Below, one piece after another: positions 1-5,249 of a stretch of DNA of 8,606 bases. Location of the stretch: NCBI GenBank assembly GCA_028706995.1, contig JAQTVR010000039.1:1-8606 (forward strand), in the 5' to 3' direction. The DNA comes from Dehalococcoidales bacterium (lineage in GTDB: Bacteria > Chloroflexota > Dehalococcoidia > Dehalococcoidales > UBA5627). Position numbers and translations under genes: made by a program. The notes beneath the pieces were generated by a model that saw only the letters and a program-made list of their open reading frames with translations, did no database searches and was not told the origin of the DNA. Positions within the stretch are counted from its first letter, which is position 1, and each line of letters starts with the position of its first letter.

Positions 1-907
1 ATAAAACGGGCATGCCGAGCCAGCGGTTAACCAGTACTTTATCTATATTATCGGATATTGTCAGCCTTTCAACCGGTGGTTTTTTCAGTACATCTTTTAA
101 TAATCCGCTGATAAAACCATACCTGGCATCGGCAATTATTGATTCGGCGTCATCGCTATAGATACTTTGCAAATGCGCAATACTGTCTTCTTTGGCCTTT
201 ATTATATCATCGTAAGCAGTTCCTGCTTTTTTAAATTTCTTGATTATATCTTCATCCTGCTCCAGCAATTTGACCGCAAGCCATCTGGGGATGTACTTCT
301 GTGAAATGGGGCTGTTTTCGATCACTTTTTCCAGCTTGGCGATTTCGGTTTCTGCTTCGTGCCCGTAATTTAATTTAAACAGTGTATGCTGTTGCTTACC
401 GGGGTAAATATCTATTATCTCTTTAAGCAGGTCATCCGTTCCCTTATTGTGACTGGCGGTCATAGGGACAACCCTGGCCCCAATCTCTTCTGATAGAGCC
501 TGTACGTTAATATGATGGCCGGTGGCTTCGACCATATCCATCATGTTAAGGGCTATTATTAGCGGTGCTCCCATCTCCAGGATCTGTACGGTGAGATAAA
601 GGTTGCGTTCCAGATTGGAAGCGTCTATTGTATTAACCACTACATCCGGTTTATCATCGACTATGAAATTACGTGAAACGACTTCATCTGGTGAATATGC
701 GGTTAAACTGTAAACACCGGGAAGATCTACTACTTTAATATTGTATCCATGGTGATCACGGAACCCATCCTTTTTTTCTACTGTAACGCCGGGCCAGTTC
801 CCGACATGCTGGTGAGAGCCGGTGATATTGTTAAATATGGTCGTCTTGCCGGAGTTGGGATTACCGGCAAGGGCAATCGTGATTTTTTTACTGTCTTCTT
901 TAATCAT
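1..907 (-). CDS. feoB: Ferrous iron transporter FeoB, N-terminal part (cut by left edge)
   Basis: FeoB is the inner-membrane Fe(II) permease with a cytoplasmic GTPase domain. I translated the minus strand by hand from the ATG at 907-905: 302 codons stay open to the edge, so the membrane core is outside the window. The G domain is clear: G1 GNPNSGKT at residues 15-22, the switch I region HVGNWPGVTVEK at 34-45, G3 DLPG at 61-64, G4 NMMD at 121-124 and a G5-like TASHNKG at 150-156. A helical spacer (GDI-like) follows, and the last visible residues, about NRWLGMPVL, match the approach to the first membrane helix in this family. The start overlaps the upstream feoA stop as ATGA, and no good Shine-Dalgarno is seen, so translational coupling is likely. 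It is the last visible gene of the iron operon. Family assignment is certain; whether the missing C-terminus is intact is unknown. Confidence 0.96.
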   Translation of the reverse strand, partial: MIKEDSKKITIALAGNPNSGKTTIFNNITGSHQHVGNWPGVTVEKKDGFRDHHGYNIKVVDLPGVYSLTAYSPDEVVSRNFIVDDKPDVVVNTIDASNLERNLYLTVQILEMGAPLIIALNMMDMVEATGHHINVQALSEEIGARVVPMTASHNKGTDDLLKEIIDIYPGKQQHTLFKLNYGHEAETEIAKLEKVIENSPISQKYIPRWLAVKLLEQDEDIIKKFKKAGTAYDDIIKAKEDSIAHLQSIYSDDAESIIADARYGFISGLLKDVLKKPPVERLTISDNIDKVLVNRWLGMPVL

Positions 908-1146
908 CTTGGAGTTATTTCAACCAGTATATGCTGGGCAACACCCCGGCCCAGAGCAAGACGTGATCCCCTTAATTCGATAAGCATCGGGCCGCTAGCT
1001 TCTTTGCTGATAACCTTTATTCGTGCTCCGGGAGTGAATCCCATATCTGAAAGTCTTCTCTGCAGCCCGAATCCGCCCCTGAAACCGCTAACTGTTATTG
1101 TTTGGTTAGTATCAGCCAGAGTCAAAGGTATTTCATGTACCGGCAT
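904..1146 (-). CDS. feoA: FeoA-type SH3-like protein, second of two tandem copies
   Basis: This is an 80-residue FeoA-domain protein, a small cytoplasmic SH3-like partner of FeoB needed for Fe(II) uptake in studied systems, with an unsettled molecular role. Family signature: a basic/Gly segment followed by RRLSDMGFTPGARIKVISK at about residues 30-48, then IELRGSRLALGRGVAQHILVE toward the end. It begins with ATG and has GAGGT about 7 nt upstream. It starts one base after the stop of the other feoA, and its TGA stop overlaps the feoB start, so it is tightly coupled to the transporter. It differs clearly from the neighbouring copy (for example LGRGVAQHI against LRKEVASRI), so this is an old paralogous pair and not a recent duplication. 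Confidence 0.93.
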   Translation of the reverse strand: MPVHEIPLTLADTNQTITVSGFRGGFGLQRRLSDMGFTPGARIKVISKEASGPMLIELRGSRLALGRGVAQHILVEITPR

Positions 1147-1147
1147 T

Positions 1148-1381
1148 TTAAATAACCTCTATGTCAATTCTGGAGGCCACTTCTTTGCGCAGAGATAGAT
1201 TATATCCCTTGAGCTTTATTTCGATAGGGTCCCCCAACGGAGCGACGCGTTCCATAATTATTTCGCTGCCTGTAACCATTCCCATATCGGTAAGGCGTTG
1301 TCGTATACGGCCTCCGAGTTTTATTTTTACGATCTTGCCTTTTTCACCGTTATTCAATTCACTCAGGGGTTTTAATATCAC
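1148..1381 (-). CDS. feoA: FeoA-type SH3-like protein, first of two tandem copies
   Basis: This is a 77-residue FeoA-domain protein. Visible signature: LSELNNGEKGKIVKIKLGG near the N-terminus, RQRLTDMGMVTGSEI at about 27-41, and IEIKLKGYNLSLRKEVASRIDIE in the C-terminal half. The start codon is GTG at 1381-1379, preceded by a run of Gs (GGGGGA) about 4-5 nt upstream, which supports this start. The start lies inside the end of the regulator gene (23-nt overlap), so the two are transcribed together and probably translationally linked. Like other FeoA proteins it should act in the cytoplasm on FeoB. Two FeoA copies before one FeoB suggest either a heteromeric partner or divided roles. That division is inference. 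Confidence 0.93.
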   Translation of the reverse strand: MILKPLSELNNGEKGKIVKIKLGGRIRQRLTDMGMVTGSEIIMERVAPLGDPIEIKLKGYNLSLRKEVASRIDIEVI

Positions 1382-1832
1382 TTATTCCCCCACTTTTTTC
1401 CTGTGTAAAAAAATGCTCAGAATACTTAAGAGAACCAGTCATGCCGGAAGGGCTTTTAAGAATAAACTCCGTGTACTCTGATAACCGGTCGAGGCTGGTT
1501 TTACTTAAAAGATGTTCCATGTGGCAGGCGTCTTTCCCGGCTACTTCTGCGGGGACTTTGAGTATTTCCACAAGGAACTGTCTCAAGGTGTTATGGCGGT
1601 GGGAAACGTCCCTGGCTATCTTTAATCCGTCGCCGGTCAGTTTTACCATGCCATATTTTTCATGTTCTACCAGACCCTGTTCGGCCAGCTTTGTTACAGC
1701 TGCCGTAACACTGGGTTTTTTGACACCTAAAAGACTACTTATATTGGTTATAGTAGGTTTCTTACGGTCCTTTAACAGAAAGACCACCGCTTCAAGGTAA
1801 TCCTCCATGCTGGCCGACTGACGGTTGATCAT
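1359..1832 (-). CDS. DtxR/MntR-family metal-dependent repressor
   Basis: This is a 157-residue cytoplasmic DNA-binding regulator. An N-terminal winged helix (about 10-72) carries the helix-turn-helix around ITNISSLLGVKKPSVTAAVTKLAEQGLV, and a dimerisation/metal domain follows (about 73-145). Candidate metal ligands by alignment from memory: D11 and E14 (MntR D8/E11), H80 (MntR H77, DtxR H79), C103 (DtxR C102, MntR E99), E106 and H107. The length fits MntR-like two-domain proteins; the C-terminal SH3 domain of DtxR/IdeR is missing. The ATG at 1832 has only a weakly placed AAGGA about 12 nt upstream. It heads the feo operon, and a DtxR-type palindrome covers its promoter, so metal-dependent autorepression of regulator and feo genes is the natural model. 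Whether Fe or Mn is the effector cannot be read reliably, but the feo context favours Fe. Confidence 0.92.
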   Translation of the reverse strand: MINRQSASMEDYLEAVVFLLKDRKKPTITNISSLLGVKKPSVTAAVTKLAEQGLVEHEKYGMVKLTGDGLKIARDVSHRHNTLRQFLVEILKVPAEVAGKDACHMEHLLSKTSLDRLSEYTEFILKSPSGMTGSLKYSEHFFTQEKSGGISDIKTPE

Positions 1833-1861
1833 AGTGCTTTGTTATCCTTATTTTGATTTTA

Positions 1862-1883
1862 ATTGTTAGCCTAGCCTAACAAT
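1862..1883. promoter_or_regulatory. DtxR-family operator (near-perfect 22-bp palindrome)
   Basis: The arms ATTGTTAG and CTAACAAT are exact reverse complements around a CTAG centre; only one symmetric pair of positions (C at 1870 and at 1875) breaks the dyad. The core TTAGnCTAGnCTAA resembles the known DtxR/IdeR box. It overlaps the minus-strand -10 by two bases and covers the expected transcription start, which fits repression. The link to the adjacent regulator is inference. Confidence 0.8.
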
Positions 1884-1910
1884 ATTACAGCATTCTAAAG
1901 TGGCTGTCAA
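1882..1910 (-). promoter_or_regulatory. Promoter of the regulator-feoA-feoA-feoB operon
   Basis: On the minus strand TTGACA (1910-1905) and TAATAT (1887-1882) are separated by exactly 17 bp. The expected start is near 1875, about 43 nt before the regulator ATG and inside the operator palindrome. Confidence 0.75.
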
Positions 1911-1920
1911 GCACTATTTC

Positions 1921-2114
1921 GGGGGAAATCCTTTACTGTAGAGCAGTCGAAGTTCTAATTTCAGGGGATAAAGGGAAAATGCCGCTGGCGATTTAATATT
2001 TATATCGGTCTAACTGGTAATATATATACTATTAACTCACTTGTTGATGTTGTGAATAGGTAGTTTTCAATACGGGATCTAAGCTTGATTCCAACGAATT
2101 GTAAGCTGTGAAAC
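1921..2114. other. AT-rich intergenic stretch between the divergent feo and tRNA-tuf operons
   Basis: Together with the flanking promoters this belongs to a gene-free stretch of about 350 bp (1833-2184). I see no credible coding frame, RNA gene or terminator here. It contains only scattered AT runs, such as the TATATATACTATTA stretch near 2021-2036. Confidence 0.6.
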
Positions 2115-2143
2115 TTGACTTAACACGTTTGTTTATTTATAAT
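2115..2143 (+). promoter_or_regulatory. Sigma-70-type promoter of the tRNA-tuf operon
   Basis: TTGACT (2115-2120) and a perfect TATAAT (2138-2143) are separated by 17 bp. The predicted start is about 2150, giving a leader of about 35 nt before tRNA-Thr(UGU), which suits a tRNA operon matured by RNase P. Confidence 0.8.
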
Positions 2144-2153
2144 CACTCACAGT

Positions 2154-2177
2154 TGACAATTATTTATAATTCTGTCA
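2154..2177. repeat. Inverted repeat in the tRNA leader
   Basis: TGACAATTAT (2154-2163) and ATAATT-CT-GTCA (2166-2177) are reverse complements except for a two-base bulge. The repeat sits between the predicted transcription start and the first base of tRNA-Thr. In RNA the tip would open to a UUUA loop. It could be a leader hairpin guiding 5' processing, or a DNA operator site. Neither is proven. Confidence 0.55.
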
Positions 2178-2184
2178 GAATAGT

Positions 2185-2257
2185 GCCCGAGTAGCGCAAT
2201 GGTAGCGCAACCGACTTGTAATCGGTAGGTTAGTGGGTTCGAGTCCCCTCTCGGGCT
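2185..2257 (+). tRNA. tRNA-Thr (anticodon UGU, reads ACA)
   Basis: A 73-nt cloverleaf. The acceptor stem GCCCGAG/CTCGGGC is perfect, the D stem is GCGC/GCGC, and the anticodon stem ACCGA/TCGGT has loop CTTGTAA with TGT at 2217-2219. The T loop is TTCGAGT with discriminator U, and no CCA is encoded. The T stem GTGGG/CCCCT is weak: one U-C mismatch and one G-U pair. First gene of the tRNA-tuf operon. Confidence 0.95.
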
Positions 2258-2295
2258 GTGCCCGCTATGTTTTTGTCTATGCGTACACCGAACAG

Positions 2296-2383
2296 GGAGG
2301 GGTGCCGGAGTGGTTAATCGGAGCAGACTGTAAATCTGCCGCTCGGAAGGGCTACGCAGGTTCGAACCCTGCCCTCTCCACCA
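2296..2383 (+). tRNA. tRNA-Tyr (anticodon GUA)
   Basis: A class II tRNA with a long variable arm. The acceptor stem GGAGGGG/CCTCTCC has one G-U pair, the anticodon stem GCAGA/TCTGC has loop CTGTAAA with GTA at 2330-2332, and the T arm GCAGG-TTCGAAC-CCTGC is perfect. Discriminator A is followed by an encoded CCA at 2381-2383, unlike the two Thr tRNAs around it. It lies 38 nt after tRNA-Thr(UGU). Confidence 0.97.
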
Positions 2384-2397
2384 GTTAAAAATTGCAC

Positions 2398-2427
2398 TAG
2401 ACATATCCGTAGTAAAGTATATATAAT
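2398..2427 (+). promoter_or_regulatory. Internal promoter for tRNA-Thr(GGU)-tuf
   Basis: TAGACA (2398-2403, one mismatch to consensus) and TATAAT (2422-2427) are 18 bp apart. A second TATAAT lies at 2430-2435. The predicted start near 2434-2442 would give tuf and downstream genes a transcript independent of the first two tRNAs. Confidence 0.65.
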
Positions 2428-2471
2428 ATTATAATTAAATAAATCATCATAATTAGATTGGGAAAGGAGAT

Positions 2472-2544
2472 GCCCACATAGCTCAGTTGGTAGAGCACGT
2501 TCTTGGTAAGAACGGGGTCATCAGTTCGAATCTGATTGTGGGCT
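2472..2544 (+). tRNA. tRNA-Thr (anticodon GGU, reads ACC/ACU)
   Basis: A complete 73-nt cloverleaf: acceptor GCCCACA/TGTGGGC, D stem GCTC/GAGC, anticodon stem CGTTC/GAACG with loop TTGGTAA and GGT at 2505-2507, T arm ATCAG-TTCGAAT-CTGAT, discriminator U, no encoded CCA. It ends 19 nt before the tuf ATG, so its 3' end must be cut from a tuf mRNA precursor. Confidence 0.97.
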
Positions 2545-2563
2545 TAATTCAAAGGGGGGAAAA

Positions 2564-3772
2564 ATGGCGAAACAGAAGTTTGATAGAACGAAACCACATT
2601 GTAACGTTGGCACTATTGGTCATGTCGATCACGGTAAGACGACGTTGACAGCGGCGATCACGTTTGTATTGTCCAAGCAGCCGTGGAGTCATACGGAATA
2701 TCGTCCATTCGACAGTATCGATAATGCTCCGGAAGAAAGAGCGCGTGGTGTTACTATCGCTATCTCCCATATAGAGTATGAAACGGAAAAGAGACATTAT
2801 GCTCATGTGGACTGCCCGGGACATGCAGACTTCATTAAGAATATGATAACCGGTGCCGCTCAAATGGACGGCGCCATATTGGTTGTAAGCGCCCCCGATG
2901 GTCCTATGCCTCAAACAAGAGAACACGTTCTCCTGGCTCACCAGGTAGAAGTTCCTTATATGGTGGTTGCTATGAATAAGGTCGATATGATGGAAGACCC
3001 GGAACTTCTGGAACTCGTCGAGATGGAAGTCAGGGAACTCCTTACCAAGAATCACTACAAGGGTGATGAGGTTCCGGTAATCCATGTCAGCGCTCTCAAG
3101 GCTCTTGAATGCGGTTGTAGTAAACCTGAATGTCAGTGGTGCGGCAAGATCTTAAAATTGATGGACGCTGTTGATTCATATATTCCTATTCCGGAAAGAC
3201 CCAAGGATAAACCTTTCCTGATGTCGATCGAAGATGTCTTTAGTATTAAGGGCCGTGGTACAGTACCTACCGGCAGAGTTGAGAGGGGCATTATTAAACC
3301 CGGTGATGAAATCGAGATCGTAGGTTTACATCATGAACCCAAGAAGGTAGTTGCTACCAGTCTTGAAATGTTCCACAAGATTTTGGATATCGGCGAACCC
3401 GGCGATGCGGTTGGTGTTTTGCTAAGAGGCGTTGAGCGTGAAGATATCGAGCGCGGCCAGGTATTGGCTGCTCCAGGAAGCATCAAACCCCATACATATG
3501 CCGATGCTGAGGTTTATGTCTTATCGAAGGAAGAGGGCGGCAGACATACCCCGTTCTTCAATGGATACAAACCGCAATTTTATATAAGAACAACCGACAT
3601 CACCGGTTCTATTGAACTACAACCGGGCGTTGAAATGGTTATGCCTGGTGATAATACGAAAATGAGGATAAAACTTATATATCCGGTAGCTCTTGAAAAA
3701 GGCTTAAGTTTTGCTATCAGAGAAGGGGGCAGGACAGTAGGCGCCGGAACTATTACCAATATAATAGAATAA
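2564..3772 (+). CDS. tuf: Elongation factor Tu
   Basis: EF-Tu is the cytoplasmic GTPase that delivers aminoacyl-tRNA to the ribosomal A site. The 402-residue product covers all three domains: G domain (about 1-208), then two beta-barrel domains. GTPase motifs: G1 GHVDHGKT 19-26, G2 around RGVTI 61-65, G3 DCPGH 83-87, G4 NKVD 138-141, G5 SAL 176-178. The ATG follows a strong AAAGGGGGG. Odd points: the switch I end reads TIAISH instead of the common TINTSH, and the loop after SALKALE carries four cysteines (C183, C185, C190, C193), a few residues longer than in E. coli EF-Tu. It follows tRNA-Thr(GGU) by 19 nt and nearly touches rpmG downstream. Identification is certain. Confidence 0.99.
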   Translation: MAKQKFDRTKPHCNVGTIGHVDHGKTTLTAAITFVLSKQPWSHTEYRPFDSIDNAPEERARGVTIAISHIEYETEKRHYAHVDCPGHADFIKNMITGAAQMDGAILVVSAPDGPMPQTREHVLLAHQVEVPYMVVAMNKVDMMEDPELLELVEMEVRELLTKNHYKGDEVPVIHVSALKALECGCSKPECQWCGKILKLMDAVDSYIPIPERPKDKPFLMSIEDVFSIKGRGTVPTGRVERGIIKPGDEIEIVGLHHEPKKVVATSLEMFHKILDIGEPGDAVGVLLRGVEREDIERGQVLAAPGSIKPHTYADAEVYVLSKEEGGRHTPFFNGYKPQFYIRTTDITGSIELQPGVEMVMPGDNTKMRIKLIYPVALEKGLSFAIREGGRTVGAGTITNIIE

Positions 3773-3773
3773 T

Positions 3774-3941
3774 ATGGCTAAGAAAACTGACGCTCGAAAT
3801 GTAATTCACCTTTCATGCACTGAGTGCAAAGAAAGAACCTATACCACTGAGAAAAATAAGAGAAACGACCCGCAGCGGTTGGAAATTAAAAAGTATTGCC
3901 CTCGTTGTCGTATCAGCCATCTCCATAGGGAGGTAAAGTAA
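3774..3941 (+). CDS. rpmG: 50S ribosomal protein L33
   Basis: A 55-residue basic zinc-ribbon protein of the large subunit, read by hand: MAKKTDARNVIHLSCTECKE at the start and YCPRCRISHLHREVK at the end. The four cysteines C15, C18, C42 and C45 form two CxxC knuckles, so this is the zinc-binding (C+) form. The ATG lies one base after the tuf stop (TAATATG) and has no visible Shine-Dalgarno, which points to reinitiation after tuf. Its place between tuf and secE is the usual one in bacteria. Confidence 0.96.
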   Translation: MAKKTDARNVIHLSCTECKERTYTTEKNKRNDPQRLEIKKYCPRCRISHLHREVK

Positions 3942-3967
3942 TACTTCCCTAAATGGGGGTATGAGGT

Positions 3968-4186
3968 ATGGCTCAAACAGTGCAGCCCGGTATAAAAAAA
4001 GGGCAAAAGTTCAAATTCGTTGGCGATATCATTGCCGAACTTAAAAAGGTGACGTGGCTCTCCAGAAGGGAATCGCTATATCTTACCGGTTTAGTATTGA
4101 TCGTGGCGGTGGTGGCAGGAATTGTACTGGGAGCTATAGATTATGGTTTCAGTTTCCTTATTGAGAAATTATTTGCAGGCAGTTAA
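3968..4186 (+). CDS. secE: Preprotein translocase subunit SecE
   Basis: SecE is the small essential membrane subunit that clamps SecY in the Sec channel. The 72-residue protein is the single-helix form: an amphipathic cytoplasmic segment with the family signature ELKKVTWLSRRES at about 24-36, then one transmembrane helix (about 39-62), then a short tail. GGGGG lies 8 nt before the ATG. It sits between rpmG and nusG, as is classic. No tRNA-Trp is present in the 26-nt gap before it, although many bacteria have one there. Confidence 0.97.
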   Translation: MAQTVQPGIKKGQKFKFVGDIIAELKKVTWLSRRESLYLTGLVLIVAVVAGIVLGAIDYGFSFLIEKLFAGS

Positions 4187-4260
4187 TTCTGTAATTATAT
4201 ATATTATAAGCAAGGGAGTTTGTTATAGAAGGTAAAGCCCAGATAGGGGATAAGGTAGCC

Positions 4261-4788
4261 GTGGAGCAGGAGAAGTGGTATGCTGTCCATACTTATTCAG
4301 GGTATGAAGAAAGAGTAAAGAAAAACCTCGATCAGCGAATCAGTTCGATGGACGCCAATAGAGACATTTCCAAGGTGGTAATACCTATGGAGGAAGAAGT
4401 AGAAGTTAAGAATGGACAGCGGCGAACGATAACCAAAAAAATATTACCAGGCTACATACTTGTACAGATGAAAATGAATGACCTTAGCTGGAGTATAGTA
4501 AGAAATACACCGGGGGTAACAGGGTTTGTAAGCGGTGGGAATAAACCGGTTCCACTGCAGGATAATGAAGTAAAACAGATTATGAAGCAAATGGAAGCTG
4601 AAGCACCAAGAGTAAAAGTCGGGTTTAAACAGGGACAGAGCGTTCGTGTGACCGATGGTCCTTTTATTGATTTTATAGGGACTGTGGATGAAATCGATGC
4701 CGAAAAGGGCAAGGTTAAGGTTTTACTATCTTTATTCGGACGAGAAACCCCTGTTAAGCTGGATTTCTTACAGGTTGAAAAGTTATAA
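4261..4788 (+). CDS. nusG: Transcription termination/antitermination factor NusG
   Basis: NusG binds RNA polymerase through its NGN domain and couples to Rho or ribosomal S10 through its KOW domain. The 175-residue product shows KWYAVHTYSGYE at 5-16 and NTPGVTGFVSGGNKPVPL at 82-99 (NGN), and GQSVRVTDGPF leading into the KOW domain at about 125-155. The GTG at 4261 is chosen because it places the conserved WY a few residues from the start, as in homologues. Its Shine-Dalgarno is poor (AGGGGA ends 10 nt upstream). The frame stays open upstream to 4210, where a better AAGGGAG (4212-4218) stands 6 nt before an in-frame ATA codon at 4225, so the start is uncertain. Confidence 0.96.
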   Translation: MEQEKWYAVHTYSGYEERVKKNLDQRISSMDANRDISKVVIPMEEEVEVKNGQRRTITKKILPGYILVQMKMNDLSWSIVRNTPGVTGFVSGGNKPVPLQDNEVKQIMKQMEAEAPRVKVGFKQGQSVRVTDGPFIDFIGTVDEIDAEKGKVKVLLSLFGRETPVKLDFLQVEKL

Positions 4789-4805
4789 ATAAATGGTTTG
4801 TTATG

Positions 4806-4819
4806 ATTCCCGGAGGAAT
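4806..4819 (+). promoter_or_regulatory. Hairpin over the rplK ribosome binding site
   Basis: ATTCC (4806-4810) and GGAAT (4815-4819) can pair around a CGGA loop. The Shine-Dalgarno GGAGG (4812-4816) is split between loop and stem, 9 nt before the GTG start. The L11-L1 mRNA is autoregulated by L1 in E. coli, so this small hairpin may be part of an L1 site, but I cannot confirm the L1-binding internal loop. Confidence 0.35.
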
Positions 4820-4825
4820 AAATAA

Positions 4826-5248
4826 GTGGCAAAAAAGATAAAAGCAATAGTTAAATTGCAGATAGCTGCAGGACAGGCTAATCCTGCACCTCCTGTAGGA
4901 CCGGCTTTAGGTCAGCATGGGGTAAATATAATGGCTTTCTGCAAGGAATATAATGAACGTACTTCTAAGTTCGCAGGGTCTATCATACCTGTTGAAATTA
5001 CCATATTTGTGGATAGGACATATAAGTTCATTACTAAAACACCCCCCACATCGGATTTATTAAAGAAGGCACTGGTGATAGAGAAGGGGGCTGGAACTAC
5101 GGGGCGTGCACCCAAGATGATAATAACGAAAGAAAAAATCAGAGAGATAGCTCAGATAAAAGCCAAGGATTTAAATGCGATAGATATTGAAGGGGCCGAA
5201 AAAACAGTATTAGGGACTGCAAGAAGTATGGGGATTGGAATAGAGTAA
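4826..5248 (+). CDS. rplK: 50S ribosomal protein L11
   Basis: L11 forms the base of the L7/L12 stalk in the GTPase-associated centre and is the target region of thiostrepton. The 140-residue protein is full length. The N-terminal domain carries the conserved proline-rich PAPPVGPALGQHGVNIMAFC at 20-39. The C-terminal rRNA-binding domain (about 72-140) starts at TPPTSDLLKKA and ends with GTARSMGI. The start is GTG with GGAGG 9 nt upstream. It is followed after one base by rplA, the usual L11-L1 pair. Confidence 0.98.
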   Translation: MAKKIKAIVKLQIAAGQANPAPPVGPALGQHGVNIMAFCKEYNERTSKFAGSIIPVEITIFVDRTYKFITKTPPTSDLLKKALVIEKGAGTTGRAPKMIITKEKIREIAQIKAKDLNAIDIEGAEKTVLGTARSMGIGIE

Positions 5249-5249
5249 A

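Noticed and set aside
749..1198. Plus-strand open frame opposite feoB and feoA
   Set aside because: It lies antisense to conserved FeoB G-domain and FeoA sequence and its product resembles nothing known.
1979..1996. Tiny frame MPLAI with a weak purine-rich stretch upstream, possible leader peptide
   Set aside because: Only five codons, far from any gene it could control, and no attenuator structure follows.
2153..2181. TTGACA-17-CAGAAT as a promoter
   Set aside because: Spacing is ideal but the start would fall at about 2188, inside the mature tRNA-Thr. The TTGACT-TATAAT pair upstream is better placed.
2147..2404. Minus-strand open frame over the tRNAs
   Set aside because: It is simply the complement of tRNA-Thr and tRNA-Tyr; such frames are a common misannotation.
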